Below are positions 51,825 through 61,424 of a DNA stretch of 64,000 nt, piece by piece. Below the pieces are notes generated by a model, which was not told the DNA's origin, did no database searches, and worked only from the letters and a program-made list of their open reading frames with translations. The DNA comes from Marinobacter sp. LA51. GTDB lineage: Bacteria; Pseudomonadota; Gammaproteobacteria; Pseudomonadales; Oleiphilaceae. Location of the stretch: the NCBI RefSeq assembly GCF_030297175.1, contig NZ_AP028070.1, forward strand, positions 3,162,001 to 3,226,000, written 5' to 3'. Made by a program: the position numbers and the translations under genes. Numbering within the stretch: position 1 is the stretch's first letter; each line of letters begins with the position of its first letter.

Positions 51825-52796
51825 ATGACGGCAAGGGCTCGGACACCGAAAAACCAGGACGAACTTCTGGAGTACCGACTGAGTCTCCGGCTCGGCCCTG
51901 TGCATGCGCGCCAGCGGTTGGGAATCGAGCGGGAATACGAGGCCCAGGTGTTCGGCCAGGGTTCCAGCTTTCATCTGGAAAATGTTACCGCAGCGCCCGG
52001 CCTGATCAGTTTCTGCCTGAAACTGGCTTTCCTGTTCCGGCGCGGACAAGCCAACAGCCGCCGACTGGACACCGCGCACAATCGTTTCATCCTGCCCACC
52101 TTGCCAGCCGCCTTCGAAGGCTTTCGCATCCTGCACCTGACCGATCTTCACGTCGATATGGACGAGGCCAACCTGCAGGCTGTGCTCAAGAAGATTGAGC
52201 CCCTGGAATACGATCTATGCGTGCTTACCGGTGATTATCGCAAGCTTACCTGGGGCCCGGTGGACGGGGCCCTGGACGGCATGTCCCGATTACGGGATGC
52301 CATTCGCGGCGAAGCCTACGCGGTTCTGGGCAATCACGACAGCATCCGCATGGTGCCAGGCCTGGAGGACATGGGCTACGTGCTGCTGATGAATGAGATG
52401 CTGCCGGTGGAGCACAAGGGCGAAAAAATCTATCTGGCCGGTGTTGATGACGCGCACTACTACAAAGTGCACAACCTACACCGGGCCGGCGATGATATCC
52501 CCATCGACGGGGTCAGCGTTCTGCTCAGCCACACCCCGGAAATTTGGCGTGAGGCTGCGCACGCCGGCTACGATGTGTTTTTGTGCGGCCACACCCACGG
52601 TGGACAGATCTGCCTGCCCGGCGGCATTCCGGTCACCCTGGATTCCGACTGCCCGCGCCACCTCGGACGGGGCTTCTGGCAGGCCAACGGCATGCAGGGC
52701 TATACCTCGCCGGGATCGGGAACCTCGGTGGTCAATGTCAGACTGAACTGCCCGCCGGAGGTGACCATCCACACCCTCACCCGTGGTCCTCAGTAG
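51825..52796 (+). CDS. Calcineurin-like metallophosphoesterase (YkuE/YaeI type)
   Basis: A 323-residue metallophosphoesterase with all binuclear-metal motifs: HLTDLHVDMDEANL, LTGDYRK, VLGNHDSIRM, LLSHTP and LCGHTHGGQICLPGG. Members of this branch (YkuE, YaeI) act on phospholipid or UDP-sugar pyrophosphate head groups, so an envelope lipid role is plausible but unproven. There is no signal peptide; a hydrophobic stretch lies near residue 60-70. It is monocistronic, convergent with the CarS-like gene. Confidence 0.88.
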   Translation: MTARARTPKNQDELLEYRLSLRLGPVHARQRLGIEREYEAQVFGQGSSFHLENVTAAPGLISFCLKLAFLFRRGQANSRRLDTAHNRFILPTLPAAFEGFRILHLTDLHVDMDEANLQAVLKKIEPLEYDLCVLTGDYRKLTWGPVDGALDGMSRLRDAIRGEAYAVLGNHDSIRMVPGLEDMGYVLLMNEMLPVEHKGEKIYLAGVDDAHYYKVHNLHRAGDDIPIDGVSVLLSHTPEIWREAAHAGYDVFLCGHTHGGQICLPGGIPVTLDSDCPRHLGRGFWQANGMQGYTSPGSGTSVVNVRLNCPPEVTIHTLTRGPQ

Positions 52797-52823
52797 GCGA
52801 AGCGTGGTCCTCCGTAGGCTAAG
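52782..52823 (+). repeat. Tandem 21-bp direct repeat at the end of the phosphoesterase gene
   Basis: Two adjacent 21-bp copies (52782-52802, 52803-52823; CGTGGTCCTCNGTAGGCNAAG) differ at two bases. The first copy contains the stop codon TAG at 52794-52796. It looks like a recent small duplication. Confidence 0.8.
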
Positions 52824-52836
52824 AAGGGGACACCAA

Positions 52837-53319
52837 TCAGTGGGGATGGCGCCGGATACCCAGGCGGTACAACAGCGGCGACAACAGGATGTTGGACAGC
52901 GTGAACAGCACGACGATTAAAGCCGCGCTCCACCAGCCGATTGGCAGCCAGAACACCGCCAGCACCATCGGCAACGCCGACTCCGGCACCTGGTCCAGGC
53001 CAAGAGCCCGGGCACTTGATGCCATACCCATGCGGCGTTTATAAAAGCTACTGAGCAAATCGCCCCACAATGCCAGTATCCCGAACAATAGCCCGAACAT
53101 CAGGCCAAGCCCGATCACTGACGAAAACAGGGCGCAGCACGCCACTCCTGAGATCAATCCCCGCCAGGTTTTGCTCGGGCCAAGGATAGGGCGCCCGTCC
53201 GACCACAGCCTCCCGCCATCCACCGGCGCGGCCCACCGCCGTTTCAGAATACGCGCAACCACCACCGGCATACCGTTGGCCAGCACCAGCATCACGAACA
53301 GCACCAGTGATAGCAGCAA
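52837..53319 (-). CDS. CDP-archaeol synthase-like (CarS/DUF46) membrane protein
   Basis: A 160-residue integral membrane protein with about four to five segments and the CarS/CdsA-type signature: LGPSKTWRGLISGV near residue 46-60 and GDLLSSFYKRRMGM at about 86-99, followed by LDQVPESALPM. In archaea CarS attaches CTP to geranylgeranyl ether lipid; bacterial homologues of this size are uncharacterised and presumably use another lipid phosphate. A full-length cdsA is expected elsewhere. It lies between a metallophosphoesterase and fumC and shares no operon clearly with either. Confidence 0.85.
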   Translation of the reverse strand: MLLSLVLFVMLVLANGMPVVVARILKRRWAAPVDGGRLWSDGRPILGPSKTWRGLISGVACCALFSSVIGLGLMFGLLFGILALWGDLLSSFYKRRMGMASSARALGLDQVPESALPMVLAVFWLPIGWWSAALIVVLFTLSNILLSPLLYRLGIRRHPH

Positions 53320-53344
53320 GTACTTCTACTCCTTTGTCTGCCAG

Positions 53345-53368
53345 GCTCCACGGACTAGCCCGTGGAGC
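53345..53368. other. Hairpin after fumC
   Basis: GCTCCACGG / CCGTGGAGC with a 6-nt loop, ten bases past the fumC stop. No T run follows on the minus strand, so termination there is doubtful. Confidence 0.45.
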
Positions 53369-53377
53369 ATTTCTCCC

Positions 53378-54754
53378 TCAGGCCAGGCCGCCGCGGGTCA
53401 GTTTCAGCGGATCCAGCAATTGCTCCAGTCGTTGGCGACTCAAACCGCTGCGCTCCTCCGCCACGTCAATCACCGGACGCCCATCGCGATAGGCTTCCTT
53501 GGCGATGTCGGCAGCCAGGCTGTAGCCGATCTCCGGATTCAGCGCAGTGACCAGTACTGGATTGCGACCAACCCCCTCATTCAGGGTCTCGGTGTTCACT
53601 GTGAAATCTTTGATCGCCTTATCCGCCAGCAGCTTCGCGGCATTGCTCAACAGTTCCACCATGTCGAGGAGGTTACCTGCCACCAGCGGCAACATCACAT
53701 TGAGCTGAAAATTTCCCGACTGCCCGGCCATCGCCACGGCGCTGTCGAGCCCCATCACCTGGGTACCTACCATGGCAACGGACTCGGGAATCACCGGATT
53801 GACCTTACCAGGCATAATGCTGCTGCCCGGTTGCAGCGCCGGCAGGCTGATTTCGGCCAAGCCATGAATCGGACCGCTGTTCATCCAGCGCAGATCGTTG
53901 GCGATCTTAATCAGTACAATGGCGGCGCCTCGCAACTGGGACGACAACGCCACCGGGCCGTCGATCGCGCTCTGACCAACAAACTTATGCTCCATGGCAC
54001 TGAAGCCATAACCGGTGTTGTGCTGCAGGAACTTGACGAACTGCTCGGCAAACTCCGGTGCCGCATTAACACCGGTACCCACGGCAGTGCCGCCCTGGGG
54101 CACTGACAGTAATTCATTGGCTGCCTGCTCCACCCGAGTCTGGGATGCCACCAACTGCTCCCGCCAGGTGCGCAGCTCCTGGCCCAGAGTAACCGGCATG
54201 GCATCCATCAGGTGGGTACGGCCAGTCTTTACCTGGTTTGAGAACAGCGACTCGCGCTCATAGATGACACCTTCGAGGTGGCTCAGAGCCGGGATCAGTC
54301 GCTCCTTCACTGCCACCACCGCACTGACATGAATGGCCGTAGGTATCACGTCGTTGGAACTCTGGCTCATATTGACGTGATCGTTGGGGTGCACATCCAC
54401 CACACCTTTTTTGCAAAGGGCAGCAATTACCTCGTTGACGTTCATGTTAGTGCTGGTGCCGGAACCGGTCTGATAACGGTCGATCGGGAACTGATCGTCA
54501 ACCTCACCGTCCAGTATCCGTTCACAGGCCTCAGCAATGGCGTCGCGGCGGGTGGCATCCAGCAAGCCCAGGCTGGTGTTGGCCTCGGCGGCCGCCCGCT
54601 TGATCTGGGCCACCGCGGCGATGAACGTGTGCGGCAGTGGCTGGCCACTGACCGGGAAATTCTCGATTGCGCGCTGGGTCTGGGCGCCCCAAAGCGCCTG
54701 TGCCGGTACCTTGATATCACCCAGGCTGTCTGTTTCCGTTCGATGTTCGCTCAT
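53378..54754 (-). CDS. fumC: Fumarate hydratase class II
   Basis: FumC is the iron-free, oxidant-stable fumarase of the TCA cycle. It has 458 residues. The superfamily signature GSSIMPGKVNPVIPE is intact, with TGSGTSTNMNVNEVIAAL and SQSSNDVIPTAIHVSAV earlier. The start at 54754 (MSEHRTETDSLG) follows GGAGGCAAA; the upstream extension lacks a ribosome site. Class II enzymes often replace iron-sulfur fumarases under iron limitation or oxidative stress. Confidence 0.97.
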   Translation of the reverse strand: MSEHRTETDSLGDIKVPAQALWGAQTQRAIENFPVSGQPLPHTFIAAVAQIKRAAAEANTSLGLLDATRRDAIAEACERILDGEVDDQFPIDRYQTGSGTSTNMNVNEVIAALCKKGVVDVHPNDHVNMSQSSNDVIPTAIHVSAVVAVKERLIPALSHLEGVIYERESLFSNQVKTGRTHLMDAMPVTLGQELRTWREQLVASQTRVEQAANELLSVPQGGTAVGTGVNAAPEFAEQFVKFLQHNTGYGFSAMEHKFVGQSAIDGPVALSSQLRGAAIVLIKIANDLRWMNSGPIHGLAEISLPALQPGSSIMPGKVNPVIPESVAMVGTQVMGLDSAVAMAGQSGNFQLNVMLPLVAGNLLDMVELLSNAAKLLADKAIKDFTVNTETLNEGVGRNPVLVTALNPEIGYSLAADIAKEAYRDGRPVIDVAEERSGLSRQRLEQLLDPLKLTRGGLA

Positions 54755-54820
54755 TTTGCCTCCCGTTCGTCCATTTCCACGTGCAATCACAAGCGTTTAC
54801 GGTCGCCGGCTTACTCCGTA

Positions 54821-55102
54821 TCAGTGGGCATTCGATCGCAGCCGCACGTGATCACAGATGCCAGTGACCTGTTCAAAATTCAAGATCAGGGTGTGTACGG
54901 TATTGGTGTAGGTGTCGTGCAGATGGAACTTGAACCGCTGCTGTTGCTCGCCCTGCAGGAAAGCATCGTACTCGCGCACCAGCTCCCGCACGTCGCCGCC
55001 TTCGTTCTTGCTCCAGGTTGCATTAAACGGCCCCAGAACGGCGCCACCCGCCAGGCAGATGGTGACTTCGTGGTTGTTCAATCCGGATTCAGCATTGCTC
55101 AT
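54821..55102 (-). CDS. Small conserved-looking protein of unknown function
   Basis: I do not recognise this 93-residue protein. It has no signal peptide or membrane segment. The sequence alternates short strand-like runs (HEVTICLAGGAVLGPFNATW) with an acidic helix (VRELVREYDAFLQGEQQQRF) and ends with TLILNFEQVTGICDHVRLRS. Composition is like its neighbours, and a ribosome site (GGAGAGGAGGATCC) precedes the start. It sits between the hybrid kinase gene and fumC, same strand. Confidence 0.65.
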   Translation of the reverse strand: MSNAESGLNNHEVTICLAGGAVLGPFNATWSKNEGGDVRELVREYDAFLQGEQQQRFKFHLHDTYTNTVHTLILNFEQVTGICDHVRLRSNAH

Positions 55103-55168
55103 TAGGCGGATCCTCCTCTCCTCAGCACTGATGAGGTAAGTGTAGACCCTGCTGCAAAGCCTGAAGGC

Positions 55169-56917
55169 TCAGACCGGTGGAAATAACAGACTGGTGAGCA
55201 GCGCTCTGAGGCGATTCGGTTTAACCGGTTTATTGAGCATTGGTAGCTGCTGTTCGCGCAACATGCGTCGGGTTTCATCACTCTGGTCAGCGGTGATCAC
55301 CGCGGCAGGCACCGTGTGCCCAAGTGCTTGACGCACCAGGGCAGCAGCCTCGCAACCGGTACGATCGTCATCAAGATGAAAGTCCGCCAGAACAACGTGC
55401 GGCACGATTTCTTCCGCCAGTATCTCAATCGCCTCTTCCGCGCTGGCGACAGCTACCACCTGACAACCCCAGCCGCGCAACAGCAAGGCCATACTCTCCA
55501 GAACCGCGGAATCGTTATCGATAACCAGGATACAAGCGTCTGCGAGACTGTCAAATGCGGTCGTAAAAGCGCTCCACGTAGTTTCATGGGCGCTTTGAAC
55601 CTCGGACTCCGAAGGCAAGGTCACAACGAAGCGCGATCCTCTTCCAGGGCGAGACGACACGCTGATCTGATAGCCGAGAATTCGAACCATCCGATCAACA
55701 ATTGCCAACCCCAGACCAACGCCCTGGCGTCCGCCCGCACCTTTCGGCAGTAGCTGGTGAAACTCGGTGAAAATCTCCTCAAGTTTACCTTCCTCAATGC
55801 CCACTCCGGTATCGCAGATCTGGATCTGGACACTGCCCTGGTGCCGTCGCACAGCGAGCACTACGCCGCCTGCCCGGGTGTACCGGAAAGCATTGCTCAG
55901 CAGGTTGCGGACTATTCGAGTCAGCATTCTTGCGTCAGTGCTTACCGTCAGGGGAATCAGGCGGGACCGAAACGCCAGCCCGGCATTGGCAGCGACAGCT
56001 TCAAACTCCTCGCCCAATCCCTTCAACAGGGTCTGCAAATCGGTGGGCACCAAGTCCGGCAACATTGCCTGCTGATCCAGCTTGGAGATGTCCAGCAGAT
56101 CCGAAAGCAGTTCTTCAGCCCCTTCCAGAGCCCGGTGAATCTGATGCACTGTGCGGCTCTGGCCAGCAGGTAACGGCTGATCCTGCAGAGCAGAAATCAT
56201 CAGCCGAGCAGCGTTAAGTGGTTGCATCAAATCATGGCTGGCAGCGGCCAGATATTTGTCTTTGCTCCGGTTCGCCTCTTTCGCCGCATCAACGGCCACC
56301 ATCAGCTCTTCCTCCACCCGCTCCCGCTCTTCAATCTGATGATGCAGGCCGACGTTAGCACTCTGCAGTGCCTGGGTGCGCTCTTGAACCCTGCGTTCCA
56401 GGTTCTGGTTCAACTGCTCCAGTTTCTGTCGGGCCTGAAACCGCTCGGTGATATCCGCCACAAAAGCCTCCACCACTTCCGGACCCAGGTCCGGACGGCG
56501 CAACAGGGTTATGGCCACAGGAACGGGCGTATGATCGGCCCGCTGTAGCATGGTTTCGCGGGCACTCAGACTGCCCTGGTCCAGCAATTCCTGGCGGATA
56601 TGATCGAACTCGGCGGCCTTGCAGAACAATTGTTCCCGCAACCGGATAACCTTCTGACTAAGCTGCTCTGGGCTGTCGTACCCACAGATGCGGGCCATGG
56701 CCGGATTACAGGCGAGAAAACCTCCCCGTAGATTGGCCTGGAAGATGCCATGAAGGGCATTCTCGAACAGCCATTTGTACCGGTTTCGTTCTTGCTCGAG
56801 TTCTTCGATGCGATCCTGCAGCGCAGGGTAATAGTTCTTGCGGACAGACTGACTGCCCAGCCCCAGTAGATCGCCGATTCCATAGCCGCTGTCCGGTTGA
56901 TCAGAGGGCTTCTTCAT
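55169..56917 (-). CDS. ercS: PAS-containing hybrid sensor histidine kinase, ErcS-like
   Basis: A cytoplasmic hybrid kinase of 582 residues. A PAS domain at about 45-160 (YKWLFENALHGIFQANLRGG) is followed by a coiled-coil linker, a HisKA domain with phosphorylated His228 in YLAAASHDLMQPLNAARLMI, a HATPase with SNAFRYTRAGG and GVGLGLAIVDRMVR, and a C-terminal receiver (ILVIDNDSAVLES, Asp in LADFHLDDD). No membrane segment is seen. It overlaps the ercA stop by 17 bases. P. aeruginosa has the same order pqqE-pqqH-ercA-ercS, where Erc proteins regulate PQQ-dependent ethanol oxidation. The symbol rests on that synteny. Confidence 0.85.
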   Translation of the reverse strand: MKKPSDQPDSGYGIGDLLGLGSQSVRKNYYPALQDRIEELEQERNRYKWLFENALHGIFQANLRGGFLACNPAMARICGYDSPEQLSQKVIRLREQLFCKAAEFDHIRQELLDQGSLSARETMLQRADHTPVPVAITLLRRPDLGPEVVEAFVADITERFQARQKLEQLNQNLERRVQERTQALQSANVGLHHQIEERERVEEELMVAVDAAKEANRSKDKYLAAASHDLMQPLNAARLMISALQDQPLPAGQSRTVHQIHRALEGAEELLSDLLDISKLDQQAMLPDLVPTDLQTLLKGLGEEFEAVAANAGLAFRSRLIPLTVSTDARMLTRIVRNLLSNAFRYTRAGGVVLAVRRHQGSVQIQICDTGVGIEEGKLEEIFTEFHQLLPKGAGGRQGVGLGLAIVDRMVRILGYQISVSSRPGRGSRFVVTLPSESEVQSAHETTWSAFTTAFDSLADACILVIDNDSAVLESMALLLRGWGCQVVAVASAEEAIEILAEEIVPHVVLADFHLDDDRTGCEAAALVRQALGHTVPAAVITADQSDETRRMLREQQLPMLNKPVKPNRLRALLTSLLFPPV

Positions 56918-58064
56918 AGACGACCTGAACGTCCCGCAACGAGGATTTTCGCGGATTGGTGAGAATGCAGGGGTCCTGCAGAGCGTATCCCGAAAGGTAG
57001 GGAATATCAGAAGTGCTAACACCCAGTTGGGCCAGCCGGGCTTCCAGCCCAACCTGTTTTTTCAGCTCAATAATCCGCGCCATGAGACGTTTCTTGATGT
57101 CTCGATGACTCATGCCCCGGGTATCAATATTCATCGCCTCCGCCACTAACCGGAAACGGTCCTCGGCCGAGCGATAGTTATACGCCACCACATGTTCCAG
57201 CAGCAGGGCATTGCACAGGCCGTGGGGCAAATCCAAATAACCGCCCAGGCTGTGCGACATGGCGTGCACCGCACCCAGGATGGCGTTGGAGAATGCCAAC
57301 CCGGCCTGCATTGAGGCCAGCATGATCTGCTCACGCAGGTAGGCATCGGCGGTGTTACTCACCAGGGGTTCAAGGTTACGGTTGATCAGCCGGATTGCTT
57401 CCAGCGCGTGGGTGTCAGTCAATGGCCCGCTACCGGTGGAAACAAATGCCTCGATCGCATGCACCAGCGCATCAACACCGGTGCAAGCGGTCAGATAGGC
57501 ATCCATGGTCTCGGTCACTTCGGGATCAATCAGGGATACGTCCGGCACCACGGCCTTGCTGATGATGGAAAATTTGAAGCGGCGATTGGGGTCGGAAATA
57601 ATGGCAAATTGGGAGACGTCTGCGGAGGTTCCGGCGGTCGTGGGAATAAGGATCAGCGGCGGCGATGGGTTGCTGATGGTGTCCACCCCCTCGAACTCAA
57701 GGATGTGGCGACCGTGAGTCGCTACGATGCCAATCCCCTTGGCGCAATCCATTGGACTGCCGCCGCCAATCGCCACGATAACGTCACAGTCGCTGGACTT
57801 GTATAGCTCAGCTCCCGCCATCACTTCATCGACTTTCGGATTGGGTGACACGCCGGTGAAGAGGGTTGATCGAATACCGGCCTCCGTCAGCAGGGTCACG
57901 ATCTGCCCAACCCAGCCCGCTGCGGCAACACCCGGATCTGACACCAGCAAAACATGGCGGGCGCCAAAATTACTAGCAAAGTTGGCGACCGAACGTCGTG
58001 ACCCGGCACCGAAAACAATTTCCGGTGACACAAATTTCCGCAAGGCCGAAATGTCGTGACTCAT
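56901..58064 (-). CDS. ercA: Iron-containing alcohol dehydrogenase, ErcA-like
   Basis: A 387-residue member of the Fe-dependent alcohol dehydrogenase family. The NAD pocket has AIGGGSPMDCAKGIG, and the four metal ligands are Asp198, His202 (TGVDALVHAIEAFVS), His267 (GAVHAMSHSLGG) and His281 (DLPHGLCNALLLE), so catalysis looks intact. Its position between pqqH and the hybrid kinase matches ErcA of P. aeruginosa, which is needed for ethanol growth and proposed to act in signalling rather than bulk catabolism. The substrate is not fixed by sequence. Confidence 0.88.
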   Translation of the reverse strand: MSHDISALRKFVSPEIVFGAGSRRSVANFASNFGARHVLLVSDPGVAAAGWVGQIVTLLTEAGIRSTLFTGVSPNPKVDEVMAGAELYKSSDCDVIVAIGGGSPMDCAKGIGIVATHGRHILEFEGVDTISNPSPPLILIPTTAGTSADVSQFAIISDPNRRFKFSIISKAVVPDVSLIDPEVTETMDAYLTACTGVDALVHAIEAFVSTGSGPLTDTHALEAIRLINRNLEPLVSNTADAYLREQIMLASMQAGLAFSNAILGAVHAMSHSLGGYLDLPHGLCNALLLEHVVAYNYRSAEDRFRLVAEAMNIDTRGMSHRDIKKRLMARIIELKKQVGLEARLAQLGVSTSDIPYLSGYALQDPCILTNPRKSSLRDVQVVYEEAL

Positions 58065-58121
58065 GAAGGCTACGCTCTATCGGTTGTTGTTATAGGAGTA
58101 ACCGACAGTCTAACTCAAGTT

Positions 58122-60020
58122 TCAAACCCAATCATTGGGCTTTCCGCTAGGGCGCCGGTAAAAGCTGTGCAGCCATTCCAGCATATTGGCCTGATTGCAG
58201 CGCTGGCGAAAGCCATGACCTTCATCCTCAAACCAGTGCAACTCCGGAGGATTGCCAGCGGCTGTCATGGAGTCCACCATCGCCCGAGTCTGGGCAGGGA
58301 CGACGACCGGGTCCAAACCACCCTGAAACAGGATGACAGGCATTCGGATCCTACTTGCATGGTGCAAAGGTGTACGAGCTTGCCAGCGTTCGGGATATTC
58401 GTCCGGATGTCCCAACAACCAATCCAGATACCCGGACTCAAAGCGGTGGGTCATATGCCTCAGCCGCAGTGGATCGGTCACACCGAATAGACTGGCACCT
58501 CTTTTAAAACAGTTGTCGTCCAGCAACGCCATCAGCGCGGTGTAACCGCCTGAACTTCGGCCCTGAATATACAACCGCCCCCCATCGGCATAGCCTTGGG
58601 CGACCAGGTATGCGGCCGCACGCCGCATGTCCTGCACATCAATTTCTCCCCAGCGACCGGCGAGAGCCTGCCGGAATTCTCGCCCAAAGCCGCTGCTACC
58701 CCGGTAGTTCACCTCAGCTACCGCAAAGCCCCGTTGGCACCAGTACTGAATCTGGGCGTTGTAGACCGGATATACCGCGGAGGTCGGCCCGCCATGGGCC
58801 ATCAGGATCAAAGGCGGCGCGTCGGAAGCCGGACCGACCGGTAAGTACACAAAGCCCTGCACGGGAAACTCCGCAGAGGCCTGCGGCGGGATGATAAACG
58901 TTTCGGGAACAGCAACCTGCCGTCCGGGTATAGGGGGCTCACCGCCGGCTAAAACTCGAGTCTCGCAACTGTAGGGATCAACCTCGATGATGCTATCCAG
59001 CCGGCTGGCCGAGCGGGCAATGCAACACAAACGGCCATGCCGCCTGCTAAGACTCCGAAAGTCGCTGAACTCGCAAGCAACCCGGGTTTCACCGCCCGTC
59101 AGAGTGCTCAGCCACAGCTCGCCGGTACCGGCACGGTACTGAACCCGGGCCCAGTGACCGTCCGCCAGAACGCAGTGATGATGTTCACTGAGTTGCCAGG
59201 GAGCATTGGCGTGGTCCAGTTCCGGCGCCGAAAGCTCGTGCCAAATAACGTCACGCCCCTGGGCCTGCACCTGCCAGGGCTGCCACCAGCCGGCATGATC
59301 AGACAGCACCCACAGCGCGTCTCCGCTAAACAATGGCTGCTGGATGGAGCCCTCGGCAGGCGGCACGCAGCATCGCAGATTGCGCACGTTTCCCGCCCGA
59401 TCAAGCTCCCCGATCCAGAGTTTGCTCTGATGCCAGGGCATGTCCGGTAGCTGCCAGCTAATCCAGGCGATACGCCAGCCATCCGGCGACAACGCGGGGG
59501 CGCCGTAAAAATCCTCACCCTCGTGCAGGCATTGCCAAACACCATTGTCACCAACCGCCACCAATTGTTGCGCGCCACTAGCCTCTCGAACTGCAAGCAC
59601 CCGGTTTCGCGCAGGATCCGCCGTCAGCCCACCCCACTCACACTCAGGCTCATCCACCAATACCTTGGCCACTGCATCGTCCGGTTTAACCGAAATCAGC
59701 CTCTGCCTGTCGCTGACAACCACCACCCGATCATCCAATGCTGCCAGCGAACCACCGCCGTAACCATTGAGGCGACTGCCAAGTGCTCCTGTTTCCAGTA
59801 AGCGCCTACAGTCATCGGCTTCAGAGCAAACCATGAGCACCTTGCCATGGTGACCTGCCGGCTCTTCCAGCCAGAAAAGCCCGGCCTCGGAAGAGACCAA
59901 TTCCATGCGCTGGGCATGACCGGCGCAAACCTCATAGGCGCTGAGCGGAGCCTCCGAAGATAACTCGGGCAGTCTGCGGGAGGTCTCAGCTACGGAAAAA
60001 CAGTCGGGAGTTCTTAACAT
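58122..60020 (-). CDS. pqqH: S9-family peptidase associated with PQQ synthesis
   Basis: A 632-residue prolyl-oligopeptidase-type protein: a beta-propeller-like N-terminal half and an alpha/beta hydrolase C-terminal half. The triad is Ser in [15 protein letters not shown], Asp in [12 protein letters not shown] and His in DEGHGFRQR. No signal peptide is seen. Similar proteins beside pqqE in pseudomonads are called PqqH and are thought, without proof, to trim the PqqA peptide after PqqE action. The start at 60020 ([16 protein letters not shown]) overlaps pqqE by 35 bases and lacks a good ribosome site, so a later start is possible. Confidence 0.85.
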   Translation of the reverse strand: MLRTPDCFSVAETSRRLPELSSEAPLSAYEVCAGHAQRMELVSSEAGLFWLEEPAGHHGKVLMVCSEADDCRRLLETGALGSRLNGYGGGSLAALDDRVVVVSDRQRLISVKPDDAVAKVLVDEPECEWGGLTADPARNRVLAVREASGAQQLVAVGDNGVWQCLHEGEDFYGAPALSPDGWRIAWISWQLPDMPWHQSKLWIGELDRAGNVRNLRCCVPPAEGSIQQPLFSGDALWVLSDHAGWWQPWQVQAQGRDVIWHELSAPELDHANAPWQLSEHHHCVLADGHWARVQYRAGTGELWLSTLTGGETRVACEFSDFRSLSRRHGRLCCIARSASRLDSIIEVDPYSCETRVLAGGEPPIPGRQVAVPETFIIPPQASAEFPVQGFVYLPVGPASDAPPLILMAHGGPTSAVYPVYNAQIQYWCQRGFAVAEVNYRGSSGFGREFRQALAGRWGEIDVQDMRRAAAYLVAQGYADGGRLYIQGRSSGGYTALMALLDDNCFKRGASLFGVTDPLRLRHMTHRFESGYLDWLLGHPDEYPERWQARTPLHHASRIRMPVILFQGGLDPVVVPAQTRAMVDSMTAAGNPPELHWFEDEGHGFRQRCNQANMLEWLHSFYRRPSGKPNDWV

Positions 60021-61140
60021 TGCGGTATACCAGATCGTCGAGCCCGGCCGTGGCATGGTCCGCGGCGCGGCGCGCCGCGAGAATTCGATCGTGATGAGCG
60101 GCTTTACTGCACACCGGATCGGCGTTATCGGCATTGCCGGTTAGCAGGTAGGCTTGGCAGCGACAGCCTCCAAAATCCTTGTCTTTCTCATCACAGGACC
60201 GACAGGGCTCAGGCATCCAGATATCACCCCTGTAATGATTGAACCCCGGGCTGTCGTACCAGATTTCCTTGAGGCTAGTACCTTGCACCTTCGGAAAATC
60301 AATCGGCAGCAGCCGGGCACTGTGACACGGTAATGCTGTGCCATCGGGTGCCACGGTCAAAAACAGGCTGCCCCATCCGTTCATGCAAGCCTTCGGCCGC
60401 TCTTCGTAGTAATCCGGGGTAACAAAAATCAGCTTCATTGCAGAGCTACTGGCCTGCAGCCGCTCCCGAGCTTCGTTCACCTCTGCCTCCGCCTTGGTTA
60501 ACTGGGCAAGGGAAGGCATCAACCCCTCCCGGTTCCTGAATGCCCAGCCGTAGTACTGGCAGGTGGCTAACTCGACATAGTCCGCCCCCAGGCGTTCGCA
60601 CAGATCGAGAATATCCTGCATCTGATGAATGTTGTGCCGGTGAATAACGAAGTTCAGCACCATCGGATAGCCGGCCGCTTTTACCGCTTCAGCCATAGCC
60701 AATTTCTGCTCAAACGCCTTGCGGGAGCCTGCCACAGCATTATTCAGCTCTGGATCAGATGCCTGAAAACTGATTTGGATGTGATCCAGGCCGGCCTTCG
60801 CAAAGGCATCGACCTTGGCGTCGGTCAGCCCCAGACCCGAGGTGATCAGATTGGTGTAGTAGCCCAGGTGCCGGGCCTCCGCAATCAGCTCCGGCAGATC
60901 CGATCGTACCAGCGGTTCTCCGCCGGAAAAGCCGAGCTGGGCAGCGCCCATCTCCCGGCCCTGACGCAGCACACTGAACCACTGCTCGGTGCTCAACTCC
61001 TGCTCGCTCCGGGCAAAGTCCAGGGGATTGGAACAGTACGGGCACTGCAACGGGCACCGGTAGGTTAGCTCCGCCAGCAACCACAACGGAGGGCCAACCT
61101 GAGTACTGGTACCGGTTCCGTTTGCGGCGGTCATAGCCAT
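59986..61140 (-). CDS. pqqE: PqqA peptide cyclase PqqE (radical SAM)
   Basis: PqqE forms the carbon-carbon bond between Glu and Tyr of PqqA held by PqqD. It has 384 residues. The radical SAM motif CxxxCxxC is at 29-36 ([13 protein letters not shown]), [14 protein letters not shown] follows, and a SPASM-type C-terminal region carries auxiliary-cluster cysteines ([35 protein letters not shown]). The start may be ATG 61140 or ATG 61134; the latter forms an ATGA overlap with the pqqD stop. Confidence 0.97.
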   Translation of the reverse strand: MAMTAANGTGTSTQVGPPLWLLAELTYRCPLQCPYCSNPLDFARSEQELSTEQWFSVLRQGREMGAAQLGFSGGEPLVRSDLPELIAEARHLGYYTNLITSGLGLTDAKVDAFAKAGLDHIQISFQASDPELNNAVAGSRKAFEQKLAMAEAVKAAGYPMVLNFVIHRHNIHQMQDILDLCERLGADYVELATCQYYGWAFRNREGLMPSLAQLTKAEAEVNEARERLQASSSAMKLIFVTPDYYEERPKACMNGWGSLFLTVAPDGTALPCHSARLLPIDFPKVQGTSLKEIWYDSPGFNHYRGDIWMPEPCRSCDEKDKDFGGCRCQAYLLTGNADNADPVCSKAAHHDRILAARRAADHATAGLDDLVYRNVKNSRLFFRS

Positions 61141-61424
61141 TCGATCCAGTGCCGCTGAACGGCATCTTTCAGGAAATCAAGAACATCGGCGCCGAGGTTG
61201 CTTTCGTCCGGAAACTTCAGCTCAAGCGAGGCCACAATGAGTTCCACGTTCCGTTGCCCATCCACCTTTTCGAGTATGGCGCCCGCACTGTCGTTGAGCT
61301 TTACCATACCCTCGGGATAGAGCAGCACATGACAATTCTGGACCGGCTCCCACTGGAACCGGAAGCCCCGGCGCAAACCGGGGATCCTGCTTGCAGCACC
61401 CTCGTTCACAGACCGCGATGCCAT
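61131..61424 (-). CDS. pqqD: PqqA-binding chaperone PqqD
   Basis: PqqD is a RiPP recognition element that presents PqqA to PqqE. It has 97 residues with the fold landmarks [40 protein letters not shown] and [23 protein letters not shown] 61424 overlaps the pqqC stop by 19 bases and the stop overlaps pqqE by ten, so translation is coupled. Confidence 0.95.
   Translation of the reverse strand: MASRSVNEGAASRIPGLRRGFRFQWEPVQNCHVLLYPEGMVKLNDSAGAILEKVDGQRNVELIVASLELKFPDESNLGADVLDFLKDAVQRHWIEWL

Noticed and set aside
53171..54106. A 311-codon plus-strand frame over the CarS-like gene and fumC
   Set aside because: It crosses two well-supported genes in antisense and has no recognisable product.
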